From: Mesorhizobium sp. AR02 | GTDB taxonomy: Bacteria; Pseudomonadota; Alphaproteobacteria; Rhizobiales; Rhizobiaceae | Length of the DNA stretch: 64,000 bases | Reading direction: 5' to 3' | Assembly (NCBI RefSeq): GCF_024746835.1 | Contig: NZ_CP080531.1 | Span: 6,406,001-6,470,000 of the forward strand | Notes under the pieces: generated by a model | Database searches by the model: none | What the model saw: only the letters and a program-made list of their open reading frames with translations | Told to the model about the DNA's origin: nothing | Translations under genes and position numbers: made by a program | Part shown: positions 28,988 through 38,016 of the stretch, in pieces | Position numbering within the stretch: position 1 is the first letter of the stretch | Layout of the letters: each line of letters opens with the position of its first letter

Positions 28988-29293
28988 CTAGGCGGCTTCC
29001 CGCTTCAGCGTCACCTGCTCGTCGATGCTGGGCCTGTGGCCCCGCAGATAGAGCGCGCAGGTGGTGCGCAGCATGGAGGCGAAATTGGGGATCTCGCCGT
29101 TGATCTCGATGGCTTCGTCATAGAGTTTCGAGATGAATTTCGGCGTCGTCAGGTTCTGGCTTTCGGCGATTTCGTCGAGCAAGGCCCAGAACGTCGCCTC
29201 GAGCTGGATGCTGGTCGAATGTCCATCAATGCGGATCGACCGGTTGATCTGGCGATAGCCTTCCGGATCCTGTGCGGCAAACACTCTGCACAT
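28988..29293 (-). CDS. Ribbon-helix-helix domain protein
   Basis: A 101-residue protein of the RHH_4 family. The strand-helix part is NRSIRIDGHSTSIQLEATFWALLDEIAESQ, and the C-terminal part is helical. Such proteins are small DNA-binding regulators, though their targets are rarely known. A GGGAGG ribosome-binding site precedes the ATG. It is convergent with cckA (9 bases between stops). It lacks a toxin partner gene, so a toxin-antitoxin role is unlikely. Confidence 0.8.
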   Translation of the reverse strand: MCRVFAAQDPEGYRQINRSIRIDGHSTSIQLEATFWALLDEIAESQNLTTPKFISKLYDEAIEINGEIPNFASMLRTTCALYLRGHRPSIDEQVTLKREAA

Positions 29294-29521
29294 CGTTACC
29301 TCCCGTTTTTGTTGATCTTGGGCGTCGACGGAGCCATCGGCGCCTTTTGAACACTGCCTGCGATTTCATCTTCGACCGGACGGTCGACAACGGCAATCGG
29401 ACTTTCGTCCTTAATGTATGTCCCCGGTTTCCGATCCTATGCGTGGTAATCGGCTGCCACCACCTTATCTCGACCGGCGCGCATAATCACCTTCGAAAGC
29501 ACGAACGCTGCGGAGTCTGAT

Positions 29522-29917
29522 TTGGCGAAGGCGATCCACACCATGATCCGGGTTCTCGACGAGGCCCAGTCCATCCATTTCTACACCAGGGCGTTCGGCC
29601 TGGAGTTTGCCCAACGGCTGGATTTCGAGACGTTCACGCTGATCTACCTCAGCAATGCCGATACGCCTTTCGAAGTCGAGTTGACCGTCAATAAGGGCCG
29701 GCAGGAGCCCTACGCGCTTGGCGATGGCTATGGCCACCTCGCTGTCTCGGTCGCCGATCTCGACAGCGAACATGATCGCCTCGGCGCGCTTGGCCTGAAC
29801 CCGAAGAAGATCGTCGAGTTCAACCGCGACGGTTCGCTGATCGCCCGCTTTTTCTTCATCGAGGACCCCGACGGTTACAAGATCGAGGTCCTGCAGCGTG
29901 GAGGGCGCTTCCAATAG
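29522..29917 (+). CDS. VOC-family protein (glyoxalase-like)
   Basis: A 131-residue protein with two beta-alpha-beta-beta-beta modules of the vicinal oxygen chelate fold. MIRVLDEAQSIHFYTRAFGL starts module one, and GHLAVSVADLDSEHDRL starts module two. The end FIEDPDGYKIEVLQRG carries the metal-ligand Glu of lactoylglutathione lyase. It is close to glyoxalase I in length and motifs, but other VOC reactions are possible. It starts with TTG behind GGAG. Confidence 0.82.
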   Translation: MAKAIHTMIRVLDEAQSIHFYTRAFGLEFAQRLDFETFTLIYLSNADTPFEVELTVNKGRQEPYALGDGYGHLAVSVADLDSEHDRLGALGLNPKKIVEFNRDGSLIARFFFIEDPDGYKIEVLQRGGRFQ

Positions 29918-30000
29918 GGGGATTATTCGGTCGTGCCCATCGGCGCGGACGCCAGCAACGGCACTCCTAGGGGTGCAAATAGCAAGCAGGGAGGAACAAA

Positions 30001-30531
30001 ATGGTCACGATCTATGACGGGAAGCCTGGACTTTCACGTCGTGAACTTCTCAAGCGCGGCAGCATCGGCGCGTTGCTCGTCATCTCCGGCAGCGCGGTCA
30101 TCAGCCCGGAGCACGCCTGGGGGCTGGAAACCTCGGCGTTGAAGGCGGAGACGATGGCGACGCTGATCCAGGTGGCGCGCGACATCTATCCGCACGACCA
30201 GGTGCCGGACAAATATTACGCCATCGCCGTCAAGGGCCATGACGAGATGGCCGCCAAGGATCCTGCTCACAAGGAGCTGATCGAGAAGGGCATTGCCGAA
30301 CTCGACAAGAAGGCCGGCAAGGGTGGTTATCGCGGGCTCGGCTGGGAAGAGCAGCGTGTGGCGCTGCTCACCGAGATCGAGAAGACGCCTTTCTTCCAGG
30401 CGGTTCGCGGCGGCCTCGTTGTCAGCCTCTACAACCAGAAGGAGGTGTGGCCGATCTTCGGCTACGAGGGCGAGTCCTACTCGAAGGGCGGCTACATCGC
30501 GCGCGGTTTCAACGACATCGAGTGGCTCTGA
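30001..30531 (+). CDS. Tat-exported small subunit of a GMC dehydrogenase (gluconate 2-dehydrogenase subunit 3 type)
   Basis: A 176-residue protein. The twin-arginine signal SRRELLKRGS lies at about residues 12-21, followed by a hydrophobic stretch. The mature part (TLIQVARDIYPHDQVPD) fits the gluconate 2-dehydrogenase subunit 3 family. In such enzymes this subunit carries the FAD subunit through the Tat pathway to the periplasm. GGAGG stands before the ATG. The catalytic GMC subunit gene follows 48 bases later. Confidence 0.85.
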   Translation: MVTIYDGKPGLSRRELLKRGSIGALLVISGSAVISPEHAWGLETSALKAETMATLIQVARDIYPHDQVPDKYYAIAVKGHDEMAAKDPAHKELIEKGIAELDKKAGKGGYRGLGWEEQRVALLTEIEKTPFFQAVRGGLVVSLYNQKEVWPIFGYEGESYSKGGYIARGFNDIEWL

Positions 30532-30579
30532 GCCCGATCGTTCCGATAATCCGCAAACAGGAATTCATGGGAGGAAACC

Positions 30580-32151
30580 ATGGCAGCTTCATTTGATCTG
30601 AAAAACGACGACGTTGTCGTCATCATCGGCTCCGGTGCCGGCGGCGGCACGCTTGGCAACGAACTGGCACAGAAGGGCATCGATGTCGTCATCCTCGAGG
30701 CGGGCGCCCGCCACGAGTATGAGGACTTCATCAATGACGAGTGGGACTCGTTCACCCAGCTCGCCTGGAAGGACAAGCGCACCACCTCCGGCGACTGGCG
30801 GGTGGCCAAGGATTTCCCGAACCTGCCGGCCTGGATCGTCAAATCGGTCGGTGGTTCGACCACGCACTGGGACGGCGCCTCGCTGCGCTTCCAGGAGCAT
30901 GAGTTCAAGACGGCGTCGACCTACGGCAAAGTGGAAGGCGCGAACCTGCTCGACTGGCCGATCACGCTGGCCGAGATGGAGCCTTACTACGCCAAGGCGG
31001 AAGCCAAGATGGGCGTCACCGGCACCAATGGCTGGCCGCGCCTGCCGGGCAACAACAATTTCAAGGTGTTGAAGGCCGGCGCCGACAAGCTCGGCTACAA
31101 GGAATGCCATACCGGCAACATGGCGATCAATTCGGTCGAGCGCGACGATCGCAACTCCTGTCAGCAGACCGGCTTCTGCTTCCAGGGCTGCAAATGGGGC
31201 GCCAAATGGTCGACGCTCTATACCGAAATCCCGAAGGGCGAGGCGACAGGGCACCTCGAAGTCCGGCCGAATGCCATGGTGATCAAGATCAACCACGACG
31301 CCAGCGGCAAGGTGACCGGCGTCGTCTACGCCGACAAGGACGGCAAGCTACAAGAGCAGAAGGCTCGCATCGTCGCCGTGGCCGGCAATTCGATCGAGAG
31401 TCCGCGCCTGCTGCTCAATTCGCAATCGAGCAAATTCCCGCACGGGCTTGCCAATTCGTCAGGGCAGGTGGGCAAGAACTACATGCGCCACACCACCGGC
31501 TCGGTCTATGCCATCTTCGACAAGCCGGTGCATATGTATCGCGGCACCACCATGGCCGGCATCATCCGCGACGAGGCGCACCATGATCCATCGCGCGGTT
31601 TCGTCGGCGGCTACGAGTTCGAGACGCTGTCGCTCGGCCTGCCATTCATGGCGGCCTTCCTCAATCCCGGCGGCTGGGGACGCTCCTTCACCACGGCGCT
31701 CGACCACTACGACCACATGGCCGGCCTGTGGATCGTCGGCGAGGATATGCCGCGCGAGGAGAACCGCATTACGCTGCATGCCGACGAGAAGGACGAGCAC
31801 GGCATGCCCATCGCCGACGTGCATTTCGACGACCACCCGAACGACACGGCGATGCGCAACCATGCCTACAAGCAGGCGTCAGCACTTTACGATGCGGTCG
31901 GTGCCACACGCACCTTCCCGACGCCGCCCTATCCCTCGACCCACAATCTCGGCACCAACCGGATGAGCGAGAAGGCGGAAGACGGCGTCGTCAACAAGCA
32001 TGGCCAGGCGCACGATATCAAGAACCTGTTCGTGTCGGACGGAAGCCAGTTCACGACAGGTGCCGCAGAAAACCCGACCCTGACCATCGTGTCGCTGGCG
32101 ATCCGCCAGGCCGATTATATCGCCGCCCAGATGTCGGCGAAAACCATCTGA
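30580..32151 (+). CDS. GMC-family FAD dehydrogenase, catalytic subunit
   Basis: A 523-residue flavoprotein. FAD is bound at VIIGSGAGGGTLGNE near residue 12, and the C-terminal GMC motif is THNLGTNRMSEKAEDGVV...SDGSQFTTGAAENPTLTI. It resembles the large subunits of membrane gluconate, sorbitol or glucose dehydrogenases, which oxidise a sugar or polyol in the periplasm. It has no signal peptide, so it probably travels with the Tat subunit encoded just upstream. No cytochrome c subunit gene is nearby, so its electron acceptor is unclear. GGAGG precedes the ATG. Confidence 0.87.
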   Translation: MAASFDLKNDDVVVIIGSGAGGGTLGNELAQKGIDVVILEAGARHEYEDFINDEWDSFTQLAWKDKRTTSGDWRVAKDFPNLPAWIVKSVGGSTTHWDGASLRFQEHEFKTASTYGKVEGANLLDWPITLAEMEPYYAKAEAKMGVTGTNGWPRLPGNNNFKVLKAGADKLGYKECHTGNMAINSVERDDRNSCQQTGFCFQGCKWGAKWSTLYTEIPKGEATGHLEVRPNAMVIKINHDASGKVTGVVYADKDGKLQEQKARIVAVAGNSIESPRLLLNSQSSKFPHGLANSSGQVGKNYMRHTTGSVYAIFDKPVHMYRGTTMAGIIRDEAHHDPSRGFVGGYEFETLSLGLPFMAAFLNPGGWGRSFTTALDHYDHMAGLWIVGEDMPREENRITLHADEKDEHGMPIADVHFDDHPNDTAMRNHAYKQASALYDAVGATRTFPTPPYPSTHNLGTNRMSEKAEDGVVNKHGQAHDIKNLFVSDGSQFTTGAAENPTLTIVSLAIRQADYIAAQMSAKTI

Positions 32152-32169
32152 CCTCCCCGACTGCCTGCT

Positions 32170-32203
32170 GGCGCGGAACCTGACATGGTTCCGTGCCTTT
32201 TTT
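32170..32203 (+). terminator. Rho-independent terminator of the dehydrogenase operon
   Basis: A 10-bp stem GCGCGGAACC / GGTTCCGTGC (32170-32179 and 32186-32195), loop TGACAT, followed by a T6 run. Confidence 0.85.
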
Positions 32204-32215
32204 GTCTGTTGGACG

Positions 32216-34129
32216 TTACGCCCCGACCGGCTGGCCGTCCTTGCGGCGGATGGCGACGACCGATGGCCGCGGCGGCTGGCCGTCCTTGAAATCGGGCCAC
32301 AGCGACTGTGCCTTGTCGAGCGTTTCGGCATCCTCGGAGGGATGCTGGACGGAAAGGAACAGCGTCGTGCCATCCGGGGTGAAGCAAGGGCCGGTCGCTT
32401 CCGCGCCATGCGGGCAGGTGAACAGCAGCTTTGGCAGGCCGCGCGCGGGGCCTTCCGTGTCGACGCCATAGACGCCGTCCGGCAGGTCGAAATCATTGGC
32501 GCCATCGGTCGCCACCCAGAGCCGGCCGGCCAGGTCGAAGGTGATGTTGTCGGGGCAGACAAACCAGCCATTGTCCGACGTGTCGGGATGGAAGGTTGCG
32601 CCGACTTTCGCGTCCTTGGGATTGCCGCAGAGCACGAACAGGTCCCAGGCATATTTGTCGGCGGTGTGATCGGCCTCGGTGCCGCGTCCGCCAGGCGGAA
32701 TCAGCTCGACGATGTGGCCCCAGAGGTTTTCCGGCCGCGTGTTGGCCGGATTGACCTTGGATTCGTCGCGCTTCTTGTTCTTGGTCATGACGGCGTAGAC
32801 GCGGCCGGTGACCGGATTGGTCTCTATGTCCTCCGGCCGGTCCATCGGGGTCGCGCCGATGGCATCCGCCGTCAGCCGTGTCTTCAACAGCACCTCGGCC
32901 TGGTCGGCAAAGCCGTTCTCGGGTGTGAGCTTGCCCTGGCCGTGAACCAGCGGCAGCCAGGTCATCGAGCCATCGGCGTCGTAACGGGCGACCGAGAGCA
33001 CGCCATCGTCCAGGAGGCCGTTGCTGGAGGCCGGGTTCGCCTTGTCGTAGGCCTTGTTCGAGACGTAGCGGTACATGTATTCGAAATAGTCGTCGTCGCC
33101 CATGTAGACGACGATGCGGCCGTCCTTGTTGAGGACAACGGTGGAGGCCTCGTGCGACATGCGGCCAAGGGCCGTGCGCTTCACCGGCTTCGATTGGGGA
33201 TCATAAGGGTCGATCTCGACCACCCAGTCGAAGCGGTTCGGCTCGTTCGGCTCCTTGTCGATGTTGAAGCGGTCGTGGAAACGGCCACGGCCGTAGATGT
33301 CGGAACCATCGAAGCCGTAGCGGTCGAGAATGTCCGCGGTCGGCGCCTTCTTCGGGTCACCGCCGAACAGGTCGGAAACACCTTCCTCGCAAGTCAGCAC
33401 GGTGCCCCATGGCGTAAAACCGCCGCTGCAATTGTAGCTGGTGCCGAGCACTTTTGTGCCGGTCGCATCCGCCGAGGTCTTCATCAAGGCATGGCCGGCC
33501 ACCGGTCCGGAAACCGTCATTTCGGTGTTGGCCGTAATGCGGCGGTTGAGCGGGCTGTCCTCGACGGTTTGCCACTTGCCGTCCTTGAGCATGATCTCGA
33601 CGATCGAATGGCCCATCGCCGCCAGGCCGAGATCGACCTGTTCCTTGTTCATCGCCTTGCCGGCATCGTCCTCGGTCATGCCTGGGAACATCACATTGGG
33701 CGAGATGTACTCGTTGTTGACGCAAAGCAGGCCATGGTCGGAGTTCACCGAACCCTTTGGCAGCGGCAGGAAGGCGATGTAATCGCAGTTATAGCCGAAG
33801 CGCTTTTCCTGTTCGGCGGCTGGAACCGTGTTGCCGTCGAAATCCGGCAGGCCGGCGACAAGCGGATCGCCCCAGCGTGCGACAACAGTTGTTTCATAAC
33901 CTTCCGCGGCGGCGTGGGTCTTGTCATAGACGCGCTTCAGTTCGGGAAAGCCGAGTGTGGAAAGTGCTGCAGCCGCATGCGTCTCGCCGGCAAACAACGA
34001 GCCGACAAAGCTGCCGCCGGCGATCAGGGCGCCGGATGCAAGGCTGCCTTTCAGGAGCGTCCGGCGCGAGACGCGCTCGGCGATGATTTCGCGAATGACA
34101 GGGGAGGATGAAGACGGGAAGTTGGCCAT
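32216..34129 (-). CDS. PhoX-family alkaline phosphatase (DUF839), Tat-exported
   Basis: A 637-residue periplasmic enzyme. The twin-arginine signal SRRTLLKGSLASGALIAGGS lies at about residues 22-41. The mature part contains long PhoX/DUF839 blocks such as NNEYISPNVMFPG, GHSIVEIM and SHEASTVVLNKDGRIVVYMGDD. PhoX phosphatases use Ca and Fe and release phosphate from organic esters, usually under phosphate limitation. ATG 34129 follows GAGGCAG. A weak PHO-box-like site lies about 60 bases upstream. The convergent neighbour is the GMC operon. Confidence 0.87.
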   Translation of the reverse strand: MANFPSSSSPVIREIIAERVSRRTLLKGSLASGALIAGGSFVGSLFAGETHAAAALSTLGFPELKRVYDKTHAAAEGYETTVVARWGDPLVAGLPDFDGNTVPAAEQEKRFGYNCDYIAFLPLPKGSVNSDHGLLCVNNEYISPNVMFPGMTEDDAGKAMNKEQVDLGLAAMGHSIVEIMLKDGKWQTVEDSPLNRRITANTEMTVSGPVAGHALMKTSADATGTKVLGTSYNCSGGFTPWGTVLTCEEGVSDLFGGDPKKAPTADILDRYGFDGSDIYGRGRFHDRFNIDKEPNEPNRFDWVVEIDPYDPQSKPVKRTALGRMSHEASTVVLNKDGRIVVYMGDDDYFEYMYRYVSNKAYDKANPASSNGLLDDGVLSVARYDADGSMTWLPLVHGQGKLTPENGFADQAEVLLKTRLTADAIGATPMDRPEDIETNPVTGRVYAVMTKNKKRDESKVNPANTRPENLWGHIVELIPPGGRGTEADHTADKYAWDLFVLCGNPKDAKVGATFHPDTSDNGWFVCPDNITFDLAGRLWVATDGANDFDLPDGVYGVDTEGPARGLPKLLFTCPHGAEATGPCFTPDGTTLFLSVQHPSEDAETLDKAQSLWPDFKDGQPPRPSVVAIRRKDGQPVGA

Positions 34130-34184
34130 GTGTCTGCCTCTCGATGTGGATGGGTGACGGCGCACCGCTGCCTATCCAGCTTCG

Positions 34185-34202
34185 GCAACATCCAGATGAC
34201 AT
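34185..34202 (-). promoter_or_regulatory. Possible PHO box upstream of phoX-like gene
   Basis: On the minus strand the sequence reads ATGTCAT CTGG ATGTTGC, against a PhoB direct repeat CTGTCAT-N4-CTGTCAT. The first half fits well and the second poorly. The match is suggestive only. Confidence 0.3.
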
Positions 34203-34261
34203 GAGAAGGCGGACACGGCTTGCCGGCCGCACGGAGGCGGCGCCATCGCCAGAGGGAAGGC

Positions 34262-34669
34262 CTACTGATTGCTGCCCTTGGTGCAGGTCGAGGCGGTGAA
34301 GGCGCCGTCGGGCTGCTTCATGATGATGTCGAAGGAGGGCGGGTTCTGGCCATCCAGTGTCGCCTGGGTCATCGACAGCGAGTTGCCGCCGGCGGTGTAG
34401 CCACCAAGCGGTCCCAGCCAGGAGATCACGCCGTTTGCATCCATCTGGTAGTTATAGCCCTGTTGGACGGTCCCGAAGGTGACAGGGCCGGTGTAGACAT
34501 TTCCCTTGATGGTGATGTCGCCAAGGTTGAGGAACATGCCGAGCAGGTAGACTTCACAGTGATAGGTGCCGTCAGGCATCTTGCCGTCACTGAAGTCGGC
34601 CCGTGCGGCCCCGGTCGCTGTCGCCAGAAACACTATGCCGATAGAAATGCGTGAAATCAGGGATGTCAT
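34262..34669 (-). CDS. Exported protein of unknown function
   Basis: 135 residues with a signal peptide ending GAARA near residue 24. The mature domain contains PDGTYHCEVYLLGMFLNLGDITIKG and ends with a Cys (TASTCTKGSNQ), so there are two Cys that may pair. Its stop is about 130 bases upstream of the phoX-like start, in the same direction. I do not recognise the family. Confidence 0.7.
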   Translation of the reverse strand: MTSLISRISIGIVFLATATGAARADFSDGKMPDGTYHCEVYLLGMFLNLGDITIKGNVYTGPVTFGTVQQGYNYQMDANGVISWLGPLGGYTAGGNSLSMTQATLDGQNPPSFDIIMKQPDGAFTASTCTKGSNQ

Positions 34670-34922
34670 GACGTTGCTCGGTTGAGGCGCGAGCTTGCCC
34701 TATTTTTGCGCTGTGCCGCAACATTTGTCGTCCGCGACCCGCGCGCAAAGGCCAAAATCTAGGCACTTGGTGAAATTGGGCGAAAATTAGGCAGATGCCT
34801 TGTGCGCTGCGCAAATTTCCCTCAACCAATTTTTAACCGGCTCTCTTTTGTTTGTTCAATCTAATATAATAACAGGCTGATAATGTTTGGCTATTTGCCG
34901 CTTTTCAGCATTCCCGCAGCGG

Positions 34923-34940
34923 TTGGCATGCGGGTTGCAT
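34923..34940 (+). promoter_or_regulatory. Sigma-54 (RpoN) promoter of urtA
   Basis: TTGGCATGCGGGTTGCAT matches the -24/-12 consensus, with GG (34925-34926) and GC (34937-34938) exactly 10 bases apart. The urtA ATG lies 45 bases after the -12 GC. A gap of 313 bases (34670-34982) precedes urtA and is otherwise AT-richer than its surroundings. No convincing NtrC site was found, only the weak TGTGCGCTGCGCA at 34801-34813. Confidence 0.75.
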
Positions 34941-34982
34941 TGCATTGTTGCGGTGCAATCAACGAGCTTGGGAGTCTTCCGT

Positions 34983-36293
34983 ATGAGGGGTAATTTCTCG
35001 ACAATAACAAAAATGTTTTCGGCAAGCGTGGTCGCCGCCGGCTTGCTGATGTCCGCACCCGCCAGGGCGGCTGAGGACACGATCAAGGTCGGCATCCTGC
35101 ATTCGCTGTCGGGGACCATGGCGATTTCGGAGACGACGCTGAAGGACGCCATGCTGATGCTTATCGAGCAACAGAACGCCAAGGGCGGCCTGCTCGGCAA
35201 GAAGCTGGAGGCCGTGGTTGTCGATCCGGCTTCCAACTGGCCGCTGTTCGCCGAAAAGGCACGCGAGCTGATTTCGAAGGACAAGGTCGCGGCGGTGTTC
35301 GGCTGCTGGACCTCGGTGTCGCGCAAATCGGTGCTGCCGGTGTTCTCCGAACTCGACAACATCCTGTTCTATCCCGTCCAGTATGAGGGCGAGGAAAGCG
35401 AGCGCAACGTGTTCTACACCGGTGCGGCTCCGAACCAGCAGGCGATCCCTGCCGTCGACTATCTGATGAGCAAGGACGGCGGCTCGGTGAAGCGTTGGGT
35501 GCTGGAAGGCACCGACTACGTCTATCCGCGCACCACCAACAAGATCCTGGAAGCCTACCTGAAGTCCAAGGGCGTCGCAGCCGAGGACATCATGACCAAC
35601 TACACGCCGTTCGGCTTCTCCGACTGGCAGACCGAAGTCTCGGCGATCAAGAAGTTCGGTTCTGCCGGCAAGAAGACCGCCGTCGTCTCGACCGTCAACG
35701 GTGACGCCAATGTGCCGTTCTACAAGGAACTCGGCAACCAGGGCATCAAGGCCGAGGACATCCCGGTCATGGCATTCTCGGTCGGCGAGGAAGAGCTGGC
35801 CGGTCTCGACACCAAGCCGCTGGTCGGCCATCTCGCCGCCTGGAACTATTTCGAGAGCGTCAACACGCCTGAGAACAAGAAGTTCATCGCCGACTGGCAC
35901 AAGTTCATCAAGAACAACAAGCGCACCACCAACGACCCGATGGAAGCACACTATATCGGCTTCAATATGTGGGTGAAGGCGGTCGAGAAGGCCGGCACCA
36001 CCGATCCGGACAAGGTCATCGATGCCATGATCGGCGTTTCGGTGCCGAACCTGACCGGCGGCTATTCGACGATGATGCCGAACCACCACATCACCAAGCC
36101 GGTGCTGATCGGTGAAATCCAGGCCAATGGCCAGTTCGAAACGGTTTCGAAGACACCGGGCCTGGTGATGGGCGACGAATGGTCCGACTACCTGCCCGAC
36201 TCCAAGGACCTGATTTCCGATTGGCGCGCGCCGCTCAGCTGCGGCAACTTCAACGTCAAAACCGGCAAGTGCGGCGGCAAGGGCACGAACTGA
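34983..36293 (+). CDS. urtA: Urea ABC transporter, substrate-binding protein
   Basis: A 436-residue periplasmic protein that captures urea. The signal peptide ends SAPARA near residue 29. The mature part starts DTIKVGILHSLSGTMAISE, and the family blocks ASNWPLFAEKARELI, GCWTSVSRKSVLPVF and LFYPVQYEGEE are those of UrtA in the amide-urea branch. ATG 34983 follows GGGAG, while an in-frame ATG at 34887 would bury the signal peptide. It is first in urtABCDE and lies behind a sigma-54 promoter, so it is probably induced by nitrogen limitation. Confidence 0.94.
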   Translation: MRGNFSTITKMFSASVVAAGLLMSAPARAAEDTIKVGILHSLSGTMAISETTLKDAMLMLIEQQNAKGGLLGKKLEAVVVDPASNWPLFAEKARELISKDKVAAVFGCWTSVSRKSVLPVFSELDNILFYPVQYEGEESERNVFYTGAAPNQQAIPAVDYLMSKDGGSVKRWVLEGTDYVYPRTTNKILEAYLKSKGVAAEDIMTNYTPFGFSDWQTEVSAIKKFGSAGKKTAVVSTVNGDANVPFYKELGNQGIKAEDIPVMAFSVGEEELAGLDTKPLVGHLAAWNYFESVNTPENKKFIADWHKFIKNNKRTTNDPMEAHYIGFNMWVKAVEKAGTTDPDKVIDAMIGVSVPNLTGGYSTMMPNHHITKPVLIGEIQANGQFETVSKTPGLVMGDEWSDYLPDSKDLISDWRAPLSCGNFNVKTGKCGGKGTN

Positions 36294-36335
36294 TCCTCCC
36301 GGGCTAGACCGTCCGGTCCATGCCCAAGACCGCGC

Positions 36336-36368
36336 GCGTCCGGATGGTTTCCTCCACTGTCCGGACGC
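36336..36368 (+). promoter_or_regulatory. Stem-loop between urtA and urtB
   Basis: A 9-bp stem GCGTCCGGA / TCCGGACGC with a 15-base loop and no T-run. Such stem-loops after a binding-protein gene often protect the upstream mRNA and lower read-through to the permease genes. Confidence 0.5.
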
Positions 36369-36399
36369 CCACTCAACCTTCAAGGGTCACCAAGAGCCG

Positions 36400-38016
36400 A
36401 TGAAGATTTTGCATGCGATGGGCCTGGCGCTTTTGTTCCTGCTGACGACGCTGTCGTCTTCGGGCGCTGCGGAAGCCGATCTGCGTGCCATTATCGCCAA
36501 GTTCGCGACAGTAACGGACTTTTCCGAGACGGGAGCCGTCGTTCACGAATTGACAGCCACAGGGGATCCCGCTGTCGAACGGGCGCTTGCTGCATTGGCT
36601 GACGGCAATCTCTACATTCGCACGGCTGACTCGATGGTGTTTGTCGGCAAGGAGGGCGATGAAGGCGTCCAGCTTTTTGACCCGCTGAGCGGCGAGGCAG
36701 CGGGCGAGGCCTCCGAAGACGACATAACCAAAATCACTGTCAACAACACCTTGCGCCGCGCCATTCGCGATGCATTGGGCACGTTGACGCTTGGGTCCAA
36801 GGATCCGACGGTCCGCATCGCCGCCGCCGACACTATGTTCAAGACACCTGATGCCGCCAATATCGAGCCGCTCGACGCAGCGATCGCCAGTGAAACCGTG
36901 GCGAGCGTCAAGGCTCTGCTGGAGCAGGCGCGTGCCGCGTCCATACTGGTTTCAGACAAGCCCGATGCAGACAAGCTCGCGGCAATCGCCCTGATCGGTG
37001 CGCGTGGCGACCGCAACGCGGTTTCGCTGCTCACCTCCGTCGAGGCCAACGCCTCTGGAGCAGTCAAGGAAGCGGCGACGGCTGCGATCGCCAACATCAA
37101 TTCGACGCTGGCCTTCTGGGATGCCGGCCAGAACATCTGGTACGGCATTTCGCTGGGCTCGGTGCTGCTGCTCGCCGCGATCGGGCTTGCCATCACCTTC
37201 GGCGTCATGGGCGTCATCAACATGGCGCATGGCGAGATGGTCATGCTTGGCGCCTACACGACCTTCGTCGTCCAGCAGGTGATCCGCACCTCCTTTCCCG
37301 GCCTGTTCGACTGGTCTCTGGTCATCGCGCTGCCGCTAGCCTTCCTGGTCGCAGCACTTGTCGGCCTGGTCATCGAGCGCGGCGTTATACGCTTCCTCTA
37401 TGGCCGTCCGCTGGAGACGCTGCTGGCGACCTGGGGCGTTTCGCTGATCCTGCAGCAGGCGGTGCGTTCGATCTTCGGGCCGACCAACCAGGAGGTCGGC
37501 AACCCCTCCTGGATGTCGGGTTCGTTCGACGTCGGGCAGCTGGCCATCACCTGGAACCGTCTGTGGATCCTGGTTTTCGCGCTCACGGTCTTCGGTGTGT
37601 TGCTTTACGTGATGAAGCGCACGCCCTGGGGCTTGCAGATGCGTGCCGTCACCGCCAACCGGCGCATAGCCGCTTCGATGGGCATCAGGACACCGTGGGT
37701 CGACGCGCTGACATTCGCGCTCGGATCTGGCATTGCCGGTATCGCCGGCGTCGCGCTCAGCCAGATCGACAATGTCTCGCCCAATCTCGGCCGCGGCTAC
37801 ATCATCGACAGTTTCATGGTCGTCGTCTTCGGCGGCGTCGGCAATCTCTGGGGCACGCTGGTCGGCGCCTTTTCGCTCGGCATCGTCAACAAGGTCCTCG
37901 AACCCTATGCCGGCGCCGTGCTCGGCAAGATCGTCGTGCTGGTGCTGATCATCCTGTTCATCCAGAAGCGCCCGCGCGGCCTGTTCGCGCTCAAGGGCAG
38001 GGCGGTGGAAGCATGA
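36400..38016 (+). CDS. urtB: Urea ABC transporter, permease UrtB
   Basis: A 538-residue protein. A signal-like helix and a periplasmic domain of about 240 residues are followed by a LivH-type permease with about eight helices (GVMGVINMAHGEMVMLGAYTT). The long N-terminal domain is normal for UrtB and distinguishes it from LivH. It ends KRPRGLFALKGRAVEA, and its stop overlaps the urtC start by four bases. Confidence 0.93.
   Translation: MKILHAMGLALLFLLTTLSSSGAAEADLRAIIAKFATVTDFSETGAVVHELTATGDPAVERALAALADGNLYIRTADSMVFVGKEGDEGVQLFDPLSGEAAGEASEDDITKITVNNTLRRAIRDALGTLTLGSKDPTVRIAAADTMFKTPDAANIEPLDAAIASETVASVKALLEQARAASILVSDKPDADKLAAIALIGARGDRNAVSLLTSVEANASGAVKEAATAAIANINSTLAFWDAGQNIWYGISLGSVLLLAAIGLAITFGVMGVINMAHGEMVMLGAYTTFVVQQVIRTSFPGLFDWSLVIALPLAFLVAALVGLVIERGVIRFLYGRPLETLLATWGVSLILQQAVRSIFGPTNQEVGNPSWMSGSFDVGQLAITWNRLWILVFALTVFGVLLYVMKRTPWGLQMRAVTANRRIAASMGIRTPWVDALTFALGSGIAGIAGVALSQIDNVSPNLGRGYIIDSFMVVVFGGVGNLWGTLVGAFSLGIVNKVLEPYAGAVLGKIVVLVLIILFIQKRPRGLFALKGRAVEA

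Noticed and set aside
28988..29293. RHH protein as an antitoxin
   Set aside because: No toxin-like gene is adjacent. Neighbours are cckA and a VOC protein in other transcription units.
34801..34813. Possible NtrC site upstream of urtA
   Set aside because: TGTGCGCTGCGCA has some symmetry but does not fit the TGCACC/GGTGCA consensus well enough to annotate.
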